Positions 8,849 to 17,054 are shown, numbered from the stretch's first letter. The stretch is DNA of 38,683 nt from Clostridia bacterium (GCA_017516485.1 JAFXCH010000027.1:1-38683); one strand, 5' to 3'. The notes: generated by a model from the sequence alone, not told the origin. Translations and numbers: made by a program.

Positions 8849-10309
8849 TTATTTTTTTGTTTTAGCAGCAAGCAGGCTGTTTTTCTCATCCCAGAGAGAC
8901 TGTGATAGGTCAACATAATACTTGTGCGGATTTTCAAATCGTTTTACTTCGTCCCAGAGTGTATCAACCTGTTGCTTACAGAAGTCACGTGTTGTTTTGA
9001 GGTCGGGGCAATCGTATACGCGTTTGCCGTTTTCGAAAATCTTTGTACGAAGCTTTTTTGCCGTATAGTTTGTAACGGTCTTGCGTTTCCATGTGTATAC
9101 GGGATCAAACAACTCATAAGGCTTTGAGTCATCAATAACCTCATTGTTGAGTGTGATTACATCGGCAAGAGCCTTGCCTGTTTCGTTGTCGTAAAGTCGC
9201 CACAAATCTTTAAAGCAAGGTGTGGTGATTTTTTCAACATTCTCGCTGATTTTGATTTTCGGTATGAATTTTCCGTCGCGCTCGATTGCAACAAGCTTAT
9301 AAACACCGCCGAAAACGGGTGCGGAAGAAGCTGTGATGAGTCGCTCACCTACGCCGAATGAATCGACTTTGGCACCCTGAATGAGCATATCGCGTATGAT
9401 GTTTTCATCAAGAGAGTTTGATGCAACTATTGCACAGTCTTCAAAACCTGCCTCGTCAAGCATCTTGCGCATTTTTTTGGAAAGGTAGGTAATATCGCCG
9501 CTGTCGATTCTTACACCCTTGGGACGGAAGCCTCTCGGAAGCACTTCGCGCTTAAATGCTTCAATTGCGTTGGGAATTCCGCTTTCGAGTACGTTGTATG
9601 TGTCAATAAGCAGTGTACAGTTGTCGGGGTATTCGCGTGCATAAGTGCAGAATGCTTCAAGCTCGGTGTCAAACATCTGTACCCAGCTGTGAGCCATTGT
9701 GCCGAGTGCGGGTATATCAAAATCACGTTCACTCATCGCACAGGCTGTGCCTACACAGCCGCCGATATATGCTGCTCTTGCACCGTAAATAGCACCGTCG
9801 AAGCCTTGCGCACGGCGTGAGCCGAATTCCATAACAGCTCGTCCGTCAGCTGCGCGTACAATACGGTTTGCTTTAGTTGCAATAAGGCTCTGGTGGTTGA
9901 TACAGAGCAATACCATTGTTTCGATAAGCTGTGCCTCAATAACAGGACCTTTTACCGTAATGATAGGCTCGCCGGGGAATATAGGTGTGCCTTCCGGTAC
10001 AGCCCATACATCGCAGGAAAATTTAAAATTCTTGAGGTATTCGAGGAATTCTTCGTTGAATCCTTTTCTTCGAAGCATTTCAATATCGTTATCGTTAAAT
10101 ACCAGTGATTCAAGATATTCGATAAGCTGTTGTACACCTGCCATTATGGCAAAGCCGCCACCGTCAGGCACACGGCGGAAAAACATATCGAATACAGCTT
10201 CAGTGTTACCCATATCGTTGTTGAAGTAACCCTTAGCCATTGTCAGCTCATAGAAGTCCATAAGCGCAGTTAGGTTTCTGCCTCGCTCACCGTCACGTTT
10301 GAATGTCAT
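8849..10309 (-). CDS. pncB: Nicotinate phosphoribosyltransferase
   Basis: It joins nicotinate to phosphoribosyl pyrophosphate, with ATP, giving nicotinate mononucleotide for NAD salvage in the cytoplasm. The family features are clear: LMDFYELTMAKGYF near the start, EFGSRRAQGFDGAIYGARAAYIGG, GTMAHSWVQMF, and VRIDSGDITYLSKKMR. The frame is open further upstream to 10465, but I place the start at the ATG at 10309 (MTFKRDGERGRN), because GGGGTG precedes it at the right distance and the homologous domain begins there; the product is then 486 residues, the usual length. A promoter with an extended -10 lies about 40 bases upstream. The GH2 gene follows in the same direction. Confidence 0.93.
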   Translation of the reverse strand: MTFKRDGERGRNLTALMDFYELTMAKGYFNNDMGNTEAVFDMFFRRVPDGGGFAIMAGVQQLIEYLESLVFNDNDIEMLRRKGFNEEFLEYLKNFKFSCDVWAVPEGTPIFPGEPIITVKGPVIEAQLIETMVLLCINHQSLIATKANRIVRAADGRAVMEFGSRRAQGFDGAIYGARAAYIGGCVGTACAMSERDFDIPALGTMAHSWVQMFDTELEAFCTYAREYPDNCTLLIDTYNVLESGIPNAIEAFKREVLPRGFRPKGVRIDSGDITYLSKKMRKMLDEAGFEDCAIVASNSLDENIIRDMLIQGAKVDSFGVGERLITASSAPVFGGVYKLVAIERDGKFIPKIKISENVEKITTPCFKDLWRLYDNETGKALADVITLNNEVIDDSKPYELFDPVYTWKRKTVTNYTAKKLRTKIFENGKRVYDCPDLKTTRDFCKQQVDTLWDEVKRFENPHKYYVDLSQSLWDEKNSLLAAKTKK

Positions 10310-10346
10310 TTTATAACACCCCATTTTAAAAACAATAATTTTTTTA

Positions 10347-10374
10347 ATTATAGCACAAATATATAAATTTACAA
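10347..10374 (-). promoter_or_regulatory. Probable sigmaA promoter of pncB
   Basis: On the minus strand TTGTAA (10374-10369), 16-base spacer, then TGCTATAAT giving an extended -10 (TATAAT at 10352-10347). Sits 38 bases upstream of the chosen pncB start. Confidence 0.65.
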
Positions 10375-10465
10375 CTGTTTTATAAATAATACATTGTGTA
10401 TACTCGAATACTGTTTGCGGAGAATAAGTTATATTTCCTGTATAAAAATTTAACATTAAAATCAA

Positions 10466-10493
10466 TTGACTTTTGTTCGAATAGTGATATAAT
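10466..10493 (+). promoter_or_regulatory. Probable sigmaA promoter of the XRE regulator
   Basis: TTGACT (10466-10471), 16-base spacer, TATAAT (10488-10493). Start of transcription would be near 10500, leaving an ~80-base leader that contains an inverted repeat. Confidence 0.7.
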
Positions 10494-10535
10494 TATGCTG
10501 AAATCAAAAATATATAACATTTTGAAAAGTATTAA

Positions 10536-10553
10536 TTCGTATTTATATACGAA
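10536..10553. promoter_or_regulatory. Inverted repeat, candidate operator or leader hairpin of the XRE gene
   Basis: TTCGTAT-TTAT-ATACGAA, 7-bp perfect arms with a 4-base spacer, 27 bases before the XRE start codon and downstream of its promoter. Placement fits autorepression by the encoded HTH protein, but this is inference. Confidence 0.45.
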
Positions 10554-10580
10554 ATGTATATATCGGAAGGGGTTTTATAA

Positions 10581-10835
10581 ATGAGAATCAGAAAGCAGTC
10601 TCTTGGCGACAGAAATATTGTCGGTGCAAGAATTGAACAGCATCGTAAGGCTATCGGCCTCAAGCAGAAGGATCTGCTTACGCAGCTTCAGATTAACGGT
10701 GTCGACCTTAATGCTTCGGGTCTTTCCAAACTTGAGGGTCAGCTTCGTTATGTAACCGATTTTGAGCTTGTTGCTATTGCCAAAGTTCTTGGCGTCAGCA
10801 TCAATTGGCTTTGCGGTCTTGAGGACGAAGAATAA
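10581..10835 (+). CDS. XRE-family helix-turn-helix regulator
   Basis: An 84-residue single-domain Cro/cI-type DNA-binding protein. The HTH_3 domain covers nearly the whole chain: IVGARIEQHRKAIGLKQKDLLTQL is helix 1-2, the recognition helix region is LNASGLSKLEGQLR, and the closing helices are DFELVAIAKVLGVSINWL. No sensor or oligomerisation domain is attached. GGAAGGGG precedes the ATG. The gene stands alone between divergent pncB and a bidirectional terminator, so it may control itself and possibly pncB; its targets cannot be read directly. Similar small XRE proteins are common and of unknown role in Ruminococcaceae. Confidence 0.88.
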   Translation: MRIRKQSLGDRNIVGARIEQHRKAIGLKQKDLLTQLQINGVDLNASGLSKLEGQLRYVTDFELVAIAKVLGVSINWLCGLEDEE

Positions 10836-10859
10836 TTACATACCCAATTTAAAAAATCA

Positions 10860-10897
10860 AGAGGTAATGCGGAGCTTTCCGTATTACCTCTCTTTTT
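10860..10897. terminator. Bidirectional terminator between XRE gene and dpaB
   Basis: 14-bp stem with one G-U pair (10860-10873 with 10878-10891, core GAGGTAAT), GCTT loop, TCTTTTT after it on the plus strand and TTGATTTTTT after it on the minus strand. The right part overlaps the last bases of dpaB. Confidence 0.9.
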
Positions 10898-11471
10898 ATG
10901 CTGTTATTATAGGCTGAATCTGCTCACCTCTGAGAGCTGATTCAATTGCTTTTAGAGTAAGCGAAAAATCTGCTACAACAGAACGCGGTTTTGCGGTTGA
11001 GTTATCTTGTCGCATAGGTAGAAAATAAAAGTTTTTAAAATTGAGCAGATATCCGATATTTTTGGCAGAATTTCCGAGTGCATCGTTTGTTGATACGGCA
11101 AGCAGAACGGGTCTGGCGTTGCGTATGTGTGACTTGCAGGCCATTGTTACGGCGGTGTCGGTTATGCCGCAGGCAAGTTTGGCAAGCGTGTTGCCTGTAC
11201 AAGGCTCAACAATCAGAATATCAAACATTCTTTTCGGCCCTATGGGTTCGGCATCTGTTATGGTATGAATGATGTTGTTTTGACAGATATCTGCAATGCG
11301 TTTGTTTATTTCGTCTGCTTTTCCGAAGCGTGTGTCAGTTGAGTAAGCTGTTTGCGACATAATCGGCGTTACTTCAGCACCTTGTGCTCTAAGTAGCGTT
11401 ATTTGCTCAATTGCTTTGTCGAAGGTGCAGAATGAGCCGCACATCGCAAAGCCGATTTTAATGTTGTTCAT
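10896..11471 (-). CDS. dpaB: Dipicolinate synthase subunit B
   Basis: The 191-residue protein is the flavoprotein-like subunit B of dipicolinate synthase (SpoVFB), which with subunit A turns the dihydrodipicolinate product of the lysine pathway into dipicolinic acid in the mother cell, for loading into the spore core. Diagnostic stretches are KIGFAMCGSFCTFDKAI at the start, EPCTGNTLAKLACGITDTAVTMACKSH in the middle and RPVLLAVSTNDALG. Length matches the family (~195). The start codon overlaps the dpaA stop by 4 bases (ATGA), so the two subunits are translationally coupled. Confidence 0.96.
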   Translation of the reverse strand: MNNIKIGFAMCGSFCTFDKAIEQITLLRAQGAEVTPIMSQTAYSTDTRFGKADEINKRIADICQNNIIHTITDAEPIGPKRMFDILIVEPCTGNTLAKLACGITDTAVTMACKSHIRNARPVLLAVSTNDALGNSAKNIGYLLNFKNFYFLPMRQDNSTAKPRSVVADFSLTLKAIESALRGEQIQPIITA

Positions 11472-12307
11472 TTAAGGCTCACCTCTCCCTTTTCTATGCC
11501 AAGTATGGTTTTGGCTATTGCTTCACCTGCACTGCGAGGTGAGATTCTGCCGGGCAGTGACGGTGCTTTTTTTGCAGTTATTCCGTACTTTTCCGCGGCT
11601 TCAAAATCTGTTCCGTAGGGTGCAGATGCAATATCGAGAATAAAGCAATCTTTTTTCAGCCTGCATATAACTTTTTCATCTATCACAAGGGCAGGTACAG
11701 TGTTGATTACGAAGTCCAAACCATCTGGAATTTTATCAGCGTCGTAAAGTGGTATAACTTTACAATTGTGAGCTGCAGCTACTATTCGATCTCTTTCTGA
11801 GCGTGCTGCAACTACTACTTCACTGCCGAATGAATGCAGTAGTTTACAAATGGCTGAAGATGCCTTTCCATAGCCTGTTACAAGGGATTTTGAGCCTTGC
11901 AGATTGATTTTACTGTTGCCGATAAGTTCATAGATTACGCCCTCTGCAGTTGATACCGAGTTGAGTATTGTGAGTACTTCGGATTTGTAATAATCGTAAA
12001 GCGTTACACCTTTACAAGTAATTCTTTGAGCTATTTCGTTATTTACCATTCCTGCCATTACGGTCATACCTTTTTTGAGCAGAAAAATCAGTTCTTCAAT
12101 GCTTATAAGTCCGTTTTTAGGGTTGGAATTTATGTGCTTTCCGTCACGGGTCATAGGCAAGGGAAGAACAATAATATCTGCTTTTGATATTTCTTTTTTC
12201 AGATTTTCATAAGTGTAAGCGTAACTTACCGTGTTGACTTGATTTTTTATATATTCGGCGGCAAATATCTGACGTTCGTCACCGCCGACAAAAAGGTAGT
12301 TTTTCAT
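11468..12307 (-). CDS. dpaA: Dipicolinate synthase subunit A
   Basis: The 279-residue NAD(P)-binding subunit (SpoVFA) of dipicolinate synthase. It shows the N-terminal domain with IVLPLPMTRDGKHIN and a Rossmann domain around residue 140 (SLVTGYGKASSAICKLLHSFGSEVVVAARS). The third glycine of the usual GxGxxG is replaced by Ser here. Late conserved stretches are FVINTVPALVI, FILDIASAPYGTDF and PSLPGRISPRSAGEAI. GGAGGCGG lies 7 bases before the ATG. Expected expression is late in the mother cell under sigmaK; a matching -10-like element is found upstream. Presence of both subunits indicates that the organism makes endospores, or recently did. Confidence 0.95.
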   Translation of the reverse strand: MKNYLFVGGDERQIFAAEYIKNQVNTVSYAYTYENLKKEISKADIIVLPLPMTRDGKHINSNPKNGLISIEELIFLLKKGMTVMAGMVNNEIAQRITCKGVTLYDYYKSEVLTILNSVSTAEGVIYELIGNSKINLQGSKSLVTGYGKASSAICKLLHSFGSEVVVAARSERDRIVAAAHNCKVIPLYDADKIPDGLDFVINTVPALVIDEKVICRLKKDCFILDIASAPYGTDFEAAEKYGITAKKAPSLPGRISPRSAGEAIAKTILGIEKGEVSLK

Positions 12308-12350
12308 TTTACCGCCTCCGTTTTTGTCGAAAAATATTATATAAAATAAA

Positions 12351-12379
12351 TTGCCCTAAACCATAATATGTGCTATAAT
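12351..12379 (+). promoter_or_regulatory. sigmaA promoter of murC
   Basis: TTGCCC (12351-12356), 17-base spacer, TATAAT (12374-12379) preceded by TGC (extended -10). About 40 bases before the murC start. Confidence 0.78.
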
Positions 12380-12389
12380 AATTAGTTGT
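12362..12389 (-). promoter_or_regulatory. Candidate sigmaK-type promoter of dpaAB
   Basis: On the minus strand CATATTATG (12370-12362) fits the known sigmaK -10 pattern CATAnnnTA at all but the last base, with an AC at 12389-12388, 17 bases upstream, as the minimal -35. It overlaps the murC promoter on the other strand. Based on the known sigmaK control of spoVF in Bacillus; the match is short. Confidence 0.4.
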
Positions 12390-12419
12390 GAAACTGATAT
12401 TACCGTGAGGTGACTACTT

Positions 12420-13799
12420 TTGAAAACTATTGATCAGCTTTTGAAAGAAATAAAGCGAGTTCATTTTATAGGTATCGGCGGCAGCGGTATGTGTCCGCTT
12501 GCTGAAATCCTCCACGCTCAGGGCTATGAGATATCGGGCTCTGATGTTAACGATAGCGAAACTTTAGCCAGAGTACGTGCGCTCGGAATTCCTGTATCAA
12601 TGCCGCAGAAAGCAGAGAATATCGAGGGTGCCGAGATGATTGTCTACACAGCAGCACTTCTGCCCGATAATCCCGAGCTGTGTGCGGCAAAGGCTTCGGG
12701 TATACCGACGTTTGAGCGCTCCAAGCTCTTCGGTGCAATCACAAGGCTTTACAATAACGCTGTGTGCGTGTGCGGTACTCACGGCAAAACTACCGTAACC
12801 TCAATGCTTACCCATATTATGATTAAAACAGGGCTTGACCCGAGTGCTGTTATAGGTGGCAGACTTCCTCTTACCGGCTCAAACGGCAGGGTAGGTGAGA
12901 CTGAAAACATAGTATGCGAAGCTTGCGAGTTTGTTGACACATTCCTCGACCTTTCACCCGATGTTGCAGTAATTCTCAATATCGACGAGGACCATATGGA
13001 TTATTTTAAGACTATGGATAATCTCATTGCTTCGTTCACAAAATTCTGTAATCTTACAACGCGTACGCTCGTAATCAACAAGTCTGACCCTGAGGTTATG
13101 AAAGCTGTCGAAAATGCCGATAAAAAGAATATTGTTACATACGGCAATACTCCCGATTGTGATTTTTATCCCGAAAATATCAGTTACACACGCGGTGCAT
13201 ATGCTAAGTTTGATATATGCCATAAGGGCGAAAATATCTGTACGGTACAGCTTGCAGTGCCGGGTGAGCACAATGTGCTCAATACGCTTTCTGCTGTTGC
13301 TGCAGCATGGGTCAGCGGTGTCGATATAAAAGACTGTGCTGCTGCAGTCGAAAGCTTCGGCGGCGCAGGCAGACGCTTTGAGAAGATCGGCGAGTGGAAC
13401 GGTATCACTCTTGTTGATGACTACGCTCATCATCCCAAGGAGCTTGAGGTTACTCTCAAAGCCGCCAAAGAGATGCAGTACAGAAAGGTATGGGCGGTAC
13501 ATCAGCCGTTTACTTACACCCGTACATCACTTCTTATGGATGATTTTGCCCGTGTGCTCAGCCTTGCAGATGAGGTTGTTATGACCGAAATTATGGGCTC
13601 ACGCGAAGTGAATACACTTGGTGTCTATACTTCACAGCTTGCCGAGAAAATCCCCGGCAGCGTGTGGTTTAATACCTTTGATGAAGTTGCCCGCTATGTA
13701 GTAGATAACGCCGAGAGCGGTGATCTTGTAATTACCCTCGGCTGTGGCGATATATACAAAGCAGGTAAAATAATGATTAAGCTCTGGGAAGCAAAATAA
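12420..13799 (+). CDS. murC: UDP-N-acetylmuramate--L-alanine ligase
   Basis: This cytoplasmic Mur ligase adds L-alanine to UDP-MurNAc with ATP, the first step of peptidoglycan stem peptide assembly. The 459-residue protein shows HFIGIGGSGMCPLAEIL (N-terminal Rossmann domain that binds the UDP sugar), the ATP loop GTHGKTT at residues 119-125, NIDEDHMDYF, PGEHNVLN, and the C-terminal domain with DDYAHHPKE. Start is TTG at 12420; GAGGTGA at 12407-12413 supports it, and no ATG lies nearby in frame. A good sigmaA promoter precedes it. The ABC-F gene begins 18 bases after the stop, so the two are probably co-transcribed. Confidence 0.97.
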   Translation: MKTIDQLLKEIKRVHFIGIGGSGMCPLAEILHAQGYEISGSDVNDSETLARVRALGIPVSMPQKAENIEGAEMIVYTAALLPDNPELCAAKASGIPTFERSKLFGAITRLYNNAVCVCGTHGKTTVTSMLTHIMIKTGLDPSAVIGGRLPLTGSNGRVGETENIVCEACEFVDTFLDLSPDVAVILNIDEDHMDYFKTMDNLIASFTKFCNLTTRTLVINKSDPEVMKAVENADKKNIVTYGNTPDCDFYPENISYTRGAYAKFDICHKGENICTVQLAVPGEHNVLNTLSAVAAAWVSGVDIKDCAAAVESFGGAGRRFEKIGEWNGITLVDDYAHHPKELEVTLKAAKEMQYRKVWAVHQPFTYTRTSLLMDDFARVLSLADEVVMTEIMGSREVNTLGVYTSQLAEKIPGSVWFNTFDEVARYVVDNAESGDLVITLGCGDIYKAGKIMIKLWEAK

Positions 13800-13817
13800 G
13801 AAAGGAATTTAAAAGAA

Positions 13818-15419
13818 TTGATTCAGGCAATTAATGTTACACTTCAATACGGTGGCAGAACCCTTTTTCAGGGTGCTGACCTTACTTTTACACGCGGCAA
13901 CTGCTACGGCATCATCGGTGCAAACGGTGCAGGCAAGTCCACGTTTCTCAAAATTCTCTCCGGTGAAATCGAGCCCAACAAGGGTGAGGTTGTAATCACT
14001 CCCGGTGAGCGTCTTTCAATACTCAGGCAGGATCACTTTGCGTTTGATGATTGCGATGTTATCCGTACGGTTCTGCTCGGTAACCCGAAGCTTGTCGAAA
14101 TTATTGACGAAAAAGAGGCTCTCTACTGTAAAGAAGAGTTTACCGAAGAAGACGGTATGAGAATCAGCGAGCTTGAGGAAACCTTTGCCGAAATGGACGG
14201 CTGGAGTGCCGAGAGCGATGCGGAAATTCTTCTCAACGGTCTTGGTGTTACAAATGAGTACCACTACGAGCAGATGAAGAATCTGCCCGGTGATATAAAG
14301 GTCAAAGTTCTTCTTGCACAGGCTCTTTTCGGTCAGCCCGATATCCTGCTTATGGATGAGCCTACCAACCATCTTGATGTTGATGCTATCCATTGGCTTG
14401 AGGAATTCCTTATCGACCTGCACAGTACCGTAATAGTCGTATCGCATGACAGACACTTCCTCAATAAGGTTTGTACACATACTGTTGATATCGACTTCGG
14501 CAGAATTACAATGAGCGTAGGTAACTACGATTTCTGGTATGAATACACACAGATGGCTCAGCGTCAGCTTCGTGAGCAGAACAAGAAAGCTGAAGCAAAG
14601 ATTAAAGAGTTGCAGGATTTTATTGCGCGATTCAGTGCGAATGCTTCCAAATCAAAGCAGGCTACAAGCCGTAAAAAGCTGCTTGATAATATCAACATTG
14701 CGGAAATTCCCGTATCTTCACGCCGTTTCCCGTTTGTTTCTTTCAAGCCTGACAGAGAGGTCGGTAACGAGCTGCTTACCGTCAGCAACATCAGTAAGAC
14801 TATTGACGGTAAAAAGGTTCTCGACAATGTTTCATTTACAATTCTTCCGCGTGAAAAGGTTGCCCTTATAGGTAGCGATACGCTTGCAAAAACAACTCTG
14901 CTTCAGATTCTTGCAGAGGAAATTGAGCCTGATGAGGGCACAATCAAGTGGGGTGTCACAACTTCTCGCTCATATTTCCCGAGCGATAACAGCGAGTATT
15001 TTGACGGTGTAGAGGATAGTCTTACAGATTGGATTCGCCGCTATTCTGACCTTGTGTTTGAAACTGATGTCAGAGGCTGGCTTGGCAGAATGATGTTCTC
15101 CGGCGAAGAGGCAACCAAGAAGGCAAAGGTGCTTTCCGGTGGTGAAAGAGTACGCTGTATGCTCTGTAAGATGATGCTCAGCGGTGCTAACGTGCTCCTT
15201 CTCGATGAACCTACAAACCACCTTGACCTTGAGTCAATCGCTTCACTCAACGAGGGTCTTATAAAATTCCCCGAGAGTGTTATTTTCACTTCACACGACC
15301 ATCAGTTTATCCAGACTATTGCAGACAGACTGATTGATGTTACACCCGGCAGCTTCTTCGATAAGAAAATCACTTATGATGAATACCTCGAAGAGCTTGC
15401 AGAGCAGAAGCAGAACTGA
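13818..15419 (+). CDS. ABC-F family ATPase (YkpA/YbiT-like)
   Basis: A 533-residue protein with two nucleotide-binding domains, no membrane segments, and the basic linker between them (about 240-300), i.e. a soluble ABC-F ribosome-associated factor. First domain: Walker A GANGAGKS at 34-41, signature loop LPGDI at 156-160 (degenerate compared with LSGGQ), Walker B ending D180-E181, His210. Second domain: Walker A reads GSDTLAKTT at 352-360, with Ala in place of the glycine before Lys358; signature LSGGE at 439-443; D463-E464; His493. Length and the signature deviations fit the YkpA/YbiT branch, which is of uncertain role (translation or stress), rather than an antibiotic-resistance ABC-F. Start is TTG at 13818 with AAAGGA about 11 bases upstream. 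Confidence 0.9.
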   Translation: MIQAINVTLQYGGRTLFQGADLTFTRGNCYGIIGANGAGKSTFLKILSGEIEPNKGEVVITPGERLSILRQDHFAFDDCDVIRTVLLGNPKLVEIIDEKEALYCKEEFTEEDGMRISELEETFAEMDGWSAESDAEILLNGLGVTNEYHYEQMKNLPGDIKVKVLLAQALFGQPDILLMDEPTNHLDVDAIHWLEEFLIDLHSTVIVVSHDRHFLNKVCTHTVDIDFGRITMSVGNYDFWYEYTQMAQRQLREQNKKAEAKIKELQDFIARFSANASKSKQATSRKKLLDNINIAEIPVSSRRFPFVSFKPDREVGNELLTVSNISKTIDGKKVLDNVSFTILPREKVALIGSDTLAKTTLLQILAEEIEPDEGTIKWGVTTSRSYFPSDNSEYFDGVEDSLTDWIRRYSDLVFETDVRGWLGRMMFSGEEATKKAKVLSGGERVRCMLCKMMLSGANVLLLDEPTNHLDLESIASLNEGLIKFPESVIFTSHDHQFIQTIADRLIDVTPGSFFDKKITYDEYLEELAEQKQN

Positions 15420-15420
15420 T

Positions 15421-15451
15421 AAAAAGCCCGTGATTTATTCACGGGCTTTTT
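15421..15451 (+). terminator. Terminator after the ABC-F gene
   Basis: 13-bp perfect stem (15421-15433 with 15439-15451, core GCCCGTGA), 5-base loop, 3' arm ending in TTTTT. Confidence 0.93.
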
Positions 15452-15499
15452 ATATGAATGCAGGGCAAAGGCTTGACTCTGCTGCAACTCAATATAGAA

Positions 15500-15537
15500 A
15501 AATCCGATGATTATTCGTACGAATAATCATCGGATTT
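15500..15537. terminator. 38-bp perfect palindrome, probable terminator for the aminotransferase operon
   Basis: Left half 15500-15518 and right half 15519-15537 are exact reverse complements with no spacer, centred on CGTACG. On the minus strand it comes 20 bases after the aminotransferase stop and runs into ATTTTTC, which fits termination. The complete lack of a loop is unusual; a protein-binding role cannot be excluded. Confidence 0.65.
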
Positions 15538-15557
15538 ATTATTTAAGCTTATTTAAC

Positions 15558-17054
15558 TTATTTGTCGAGGCTTCTTGTGCATACTGTTACGTTCTTGAAT
15601 ACGTCCTCAAATCTGTTGAGTGCTTCATCAATAATATCGTCTGTATCAGCAAGAGATGTGTAGAGACGGCTGCCTGCAAGAGTGACGATACCGTGTGCCA
15701 TGTAAGCAGCGCCCATTTCTTCCATAGCAACCTTGCGGCGAAGCATTTCGGGCTTTGCCTTGAGGAGGGGAAGAACAGAGCCGAGAAGGTTCATTGAGCT
15801 GAAGTCGTAGCTCATTGCACCTGTGCACTCGAGGTGAACGATTGAGCCCTGGTTGTATACAACGTAGGGAAGAGAATACTTGTCAACAAGCTGCTGGAGA
15901 CCTGTTGTAAGTCTGTCGCCTGCCTGGCCTGCCTTTACGCAAGCGTCAGTCTTCTCGATTTCCTGAATTGCGCAGTAGCCTGCATAGGATGAAAGCGGGT
16001 TAGCTGCGAGTGTACCGCCGACGTATGCACGCTTCATCATTGTGCCGACGCCTGCTGCCATACCGCTGACGAATTCCTTCTTACCGCCGACACCGCCTGC
16101 TGACGGATAACCGCCTGCAACAACCTTACCGAAGATTGTAAGGTCCGGAACAACGTCGAAGTAGCCCTGAGCACCGCCGAGACCTACGCGGAAGCCTGTA
16201 ACAACTTCGTCGAAGATGAAGAGACAGCCATACTTATTGCAAAGCTCACGAACACCCTTGTTGTAGTCCTTATCAATCGGACGAGTACCGCTTTCGGGAC
16301 CTACGGGCTCTACGATGACAGCTGCTGTGCCGCCGCGCATCTTGTTGAGCTTGAGCATTTTTTCGAGCATATCGAGGTCATTGGGTCTGACTTCGTCTGT
16401 TGTGCTGTATGAACCGCTGGGGATACCGTGAGACTCAAGGAACTGACGGCTGCCCGGAATTTTAAGACCGTAAACCATCTGATCGGACCAACCGTGGTAT
16501 GCACCGCCGACCTTGATAATTCTCTTTGCCTTTGTTGCGTTACGTGCTACACGGATTGCAGCCATAACGGATTCTGTACCTGAGCCGAGCATACGGAACA
16601 TCTCGACGTTGGGCATATGCTTGTTGATTTCCTTAGCGAGAAGAAGCTCACCCTCGTGGAAAAGACCTGTTACGGGGCCGCATGTGTTGAGAAGTTCCAT
16701 AACCTTCTCGCGAACAGGTTCATAGTTGGAACCGAGGATTGTCGGACCGCCTGCCTGGAGGAAGTCAATGTACTGGTTACCGTCAAGGTCGTAGAGGTAT
16801 GCACCCTCTGCCTTTGTAACGCAGATGGGGAAGGGATAGTTGAAGGCGAGGTTATGCTGAACGCCGCCGGGGATATACTTCTTTGCCTCTGTTGTGATTT
16901 CCTTGGACTTTGCACACTTTGTCTCAAAGTGCTCAAGTACTCTCTTCAGCTCTTCGTCTGAAACGCTGTAGATGGGCTGAGATGTGAGTTTGGCAAGCTT
17001 GTCGTAAATAGTTTTTGCGTCCTGCCAGTTGCTGATTGCGTAACCGTTGCTCAT
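15558..17054 (-). CDS. Class III PLP-dependent aminotransferase, GSAM (HemL)-like
   Basis: The 498-residue protein has the glutamate-1-semialdehyde aminomutase fold: IPGGVQHN at about 61, GSGTES at 157-162, GGAYHGWSDQ, VIVEPVGPESG, the PLP Asp282 in FDEVVTGFR, and the Schiff-base Lys310 in TIFGKVVAGGYPSAG. Compared with true HemL (~430 residues) it has about 60 extra residues at the N-terminus. No other tetrapyrrole genes lie near it, and it is coupled by a 4-base overlap (ATGA) to a TetR regulator. I read it as an aminotransferase or aminomutase of unknown substrate rather than the heme enzyme. Codon usage is strongly biased (GTT, ACC, AAG), suggesting high expression when induced. Confidence 0.85.
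   Translation of the reverse strand: MSNGYAISNWQDAKTIYDKLAKLTSQPIYSVSDEELKRVLEHFETKCAKSKEITTEAKKYIPGGVQHNLAFNYPFPICVTKAEGAYLYDLDGNQYIDFLQAGGPTILGSNYEPVREKVMELLNTCGPVTGLFHEGELLLAKEINKHMPNVEMFRMLGSGTESVMAAIRVARNATKAKRIIKVGGAYHGWSDQMVYGLKIPGSRQFLESHGIPSGSYSTTDEVRPNDLDMLEKMLKLNKMRGGTAAVIVEPVGPESGTRPIDKDYNKGVRELCNKYGCLFIFDEVVTGFRVGLGGAQGYFDVVPDLTIFGKVVAGGYPSAGGVGGKKEFVSGMAAGVGTMMKRAYVGGTLAANPLSSYAGYCAIQEIEKTDACVKAGQAGDRLTTGLQQLVDKYSLPYVVYNQGSIVHLECTGAMSYDFSSMNLLGSVLPLLKAKPEMLRRKVAMEEMGAAYMAHGIVTLAGSRLYTSLADTDDIIDEALNRFEDVFKNVTVCTRSLDK

Noticed and set aside
10310-10465. Longer N-terminus for nicotinate phosphoribosyltransferase
   Set aside because: The added 52 residues are hydrophobic, unlike the family, span the promoter, and lack a Shine-Dalgarno; the ATG at 10309 has one.
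12954-13502. 182-residue minus-strand frame inside murC
   Set aside because: Fully antisense to conserved murC sequence, no ribosome site and no recognisable domain.
15558-17054. Calling the class III aminotransferase hemL
   Set aside because: The fold matches, but the N-terminal extension, TetR coupling and absence of tetrapyrrole genes make the specific function unsafe.
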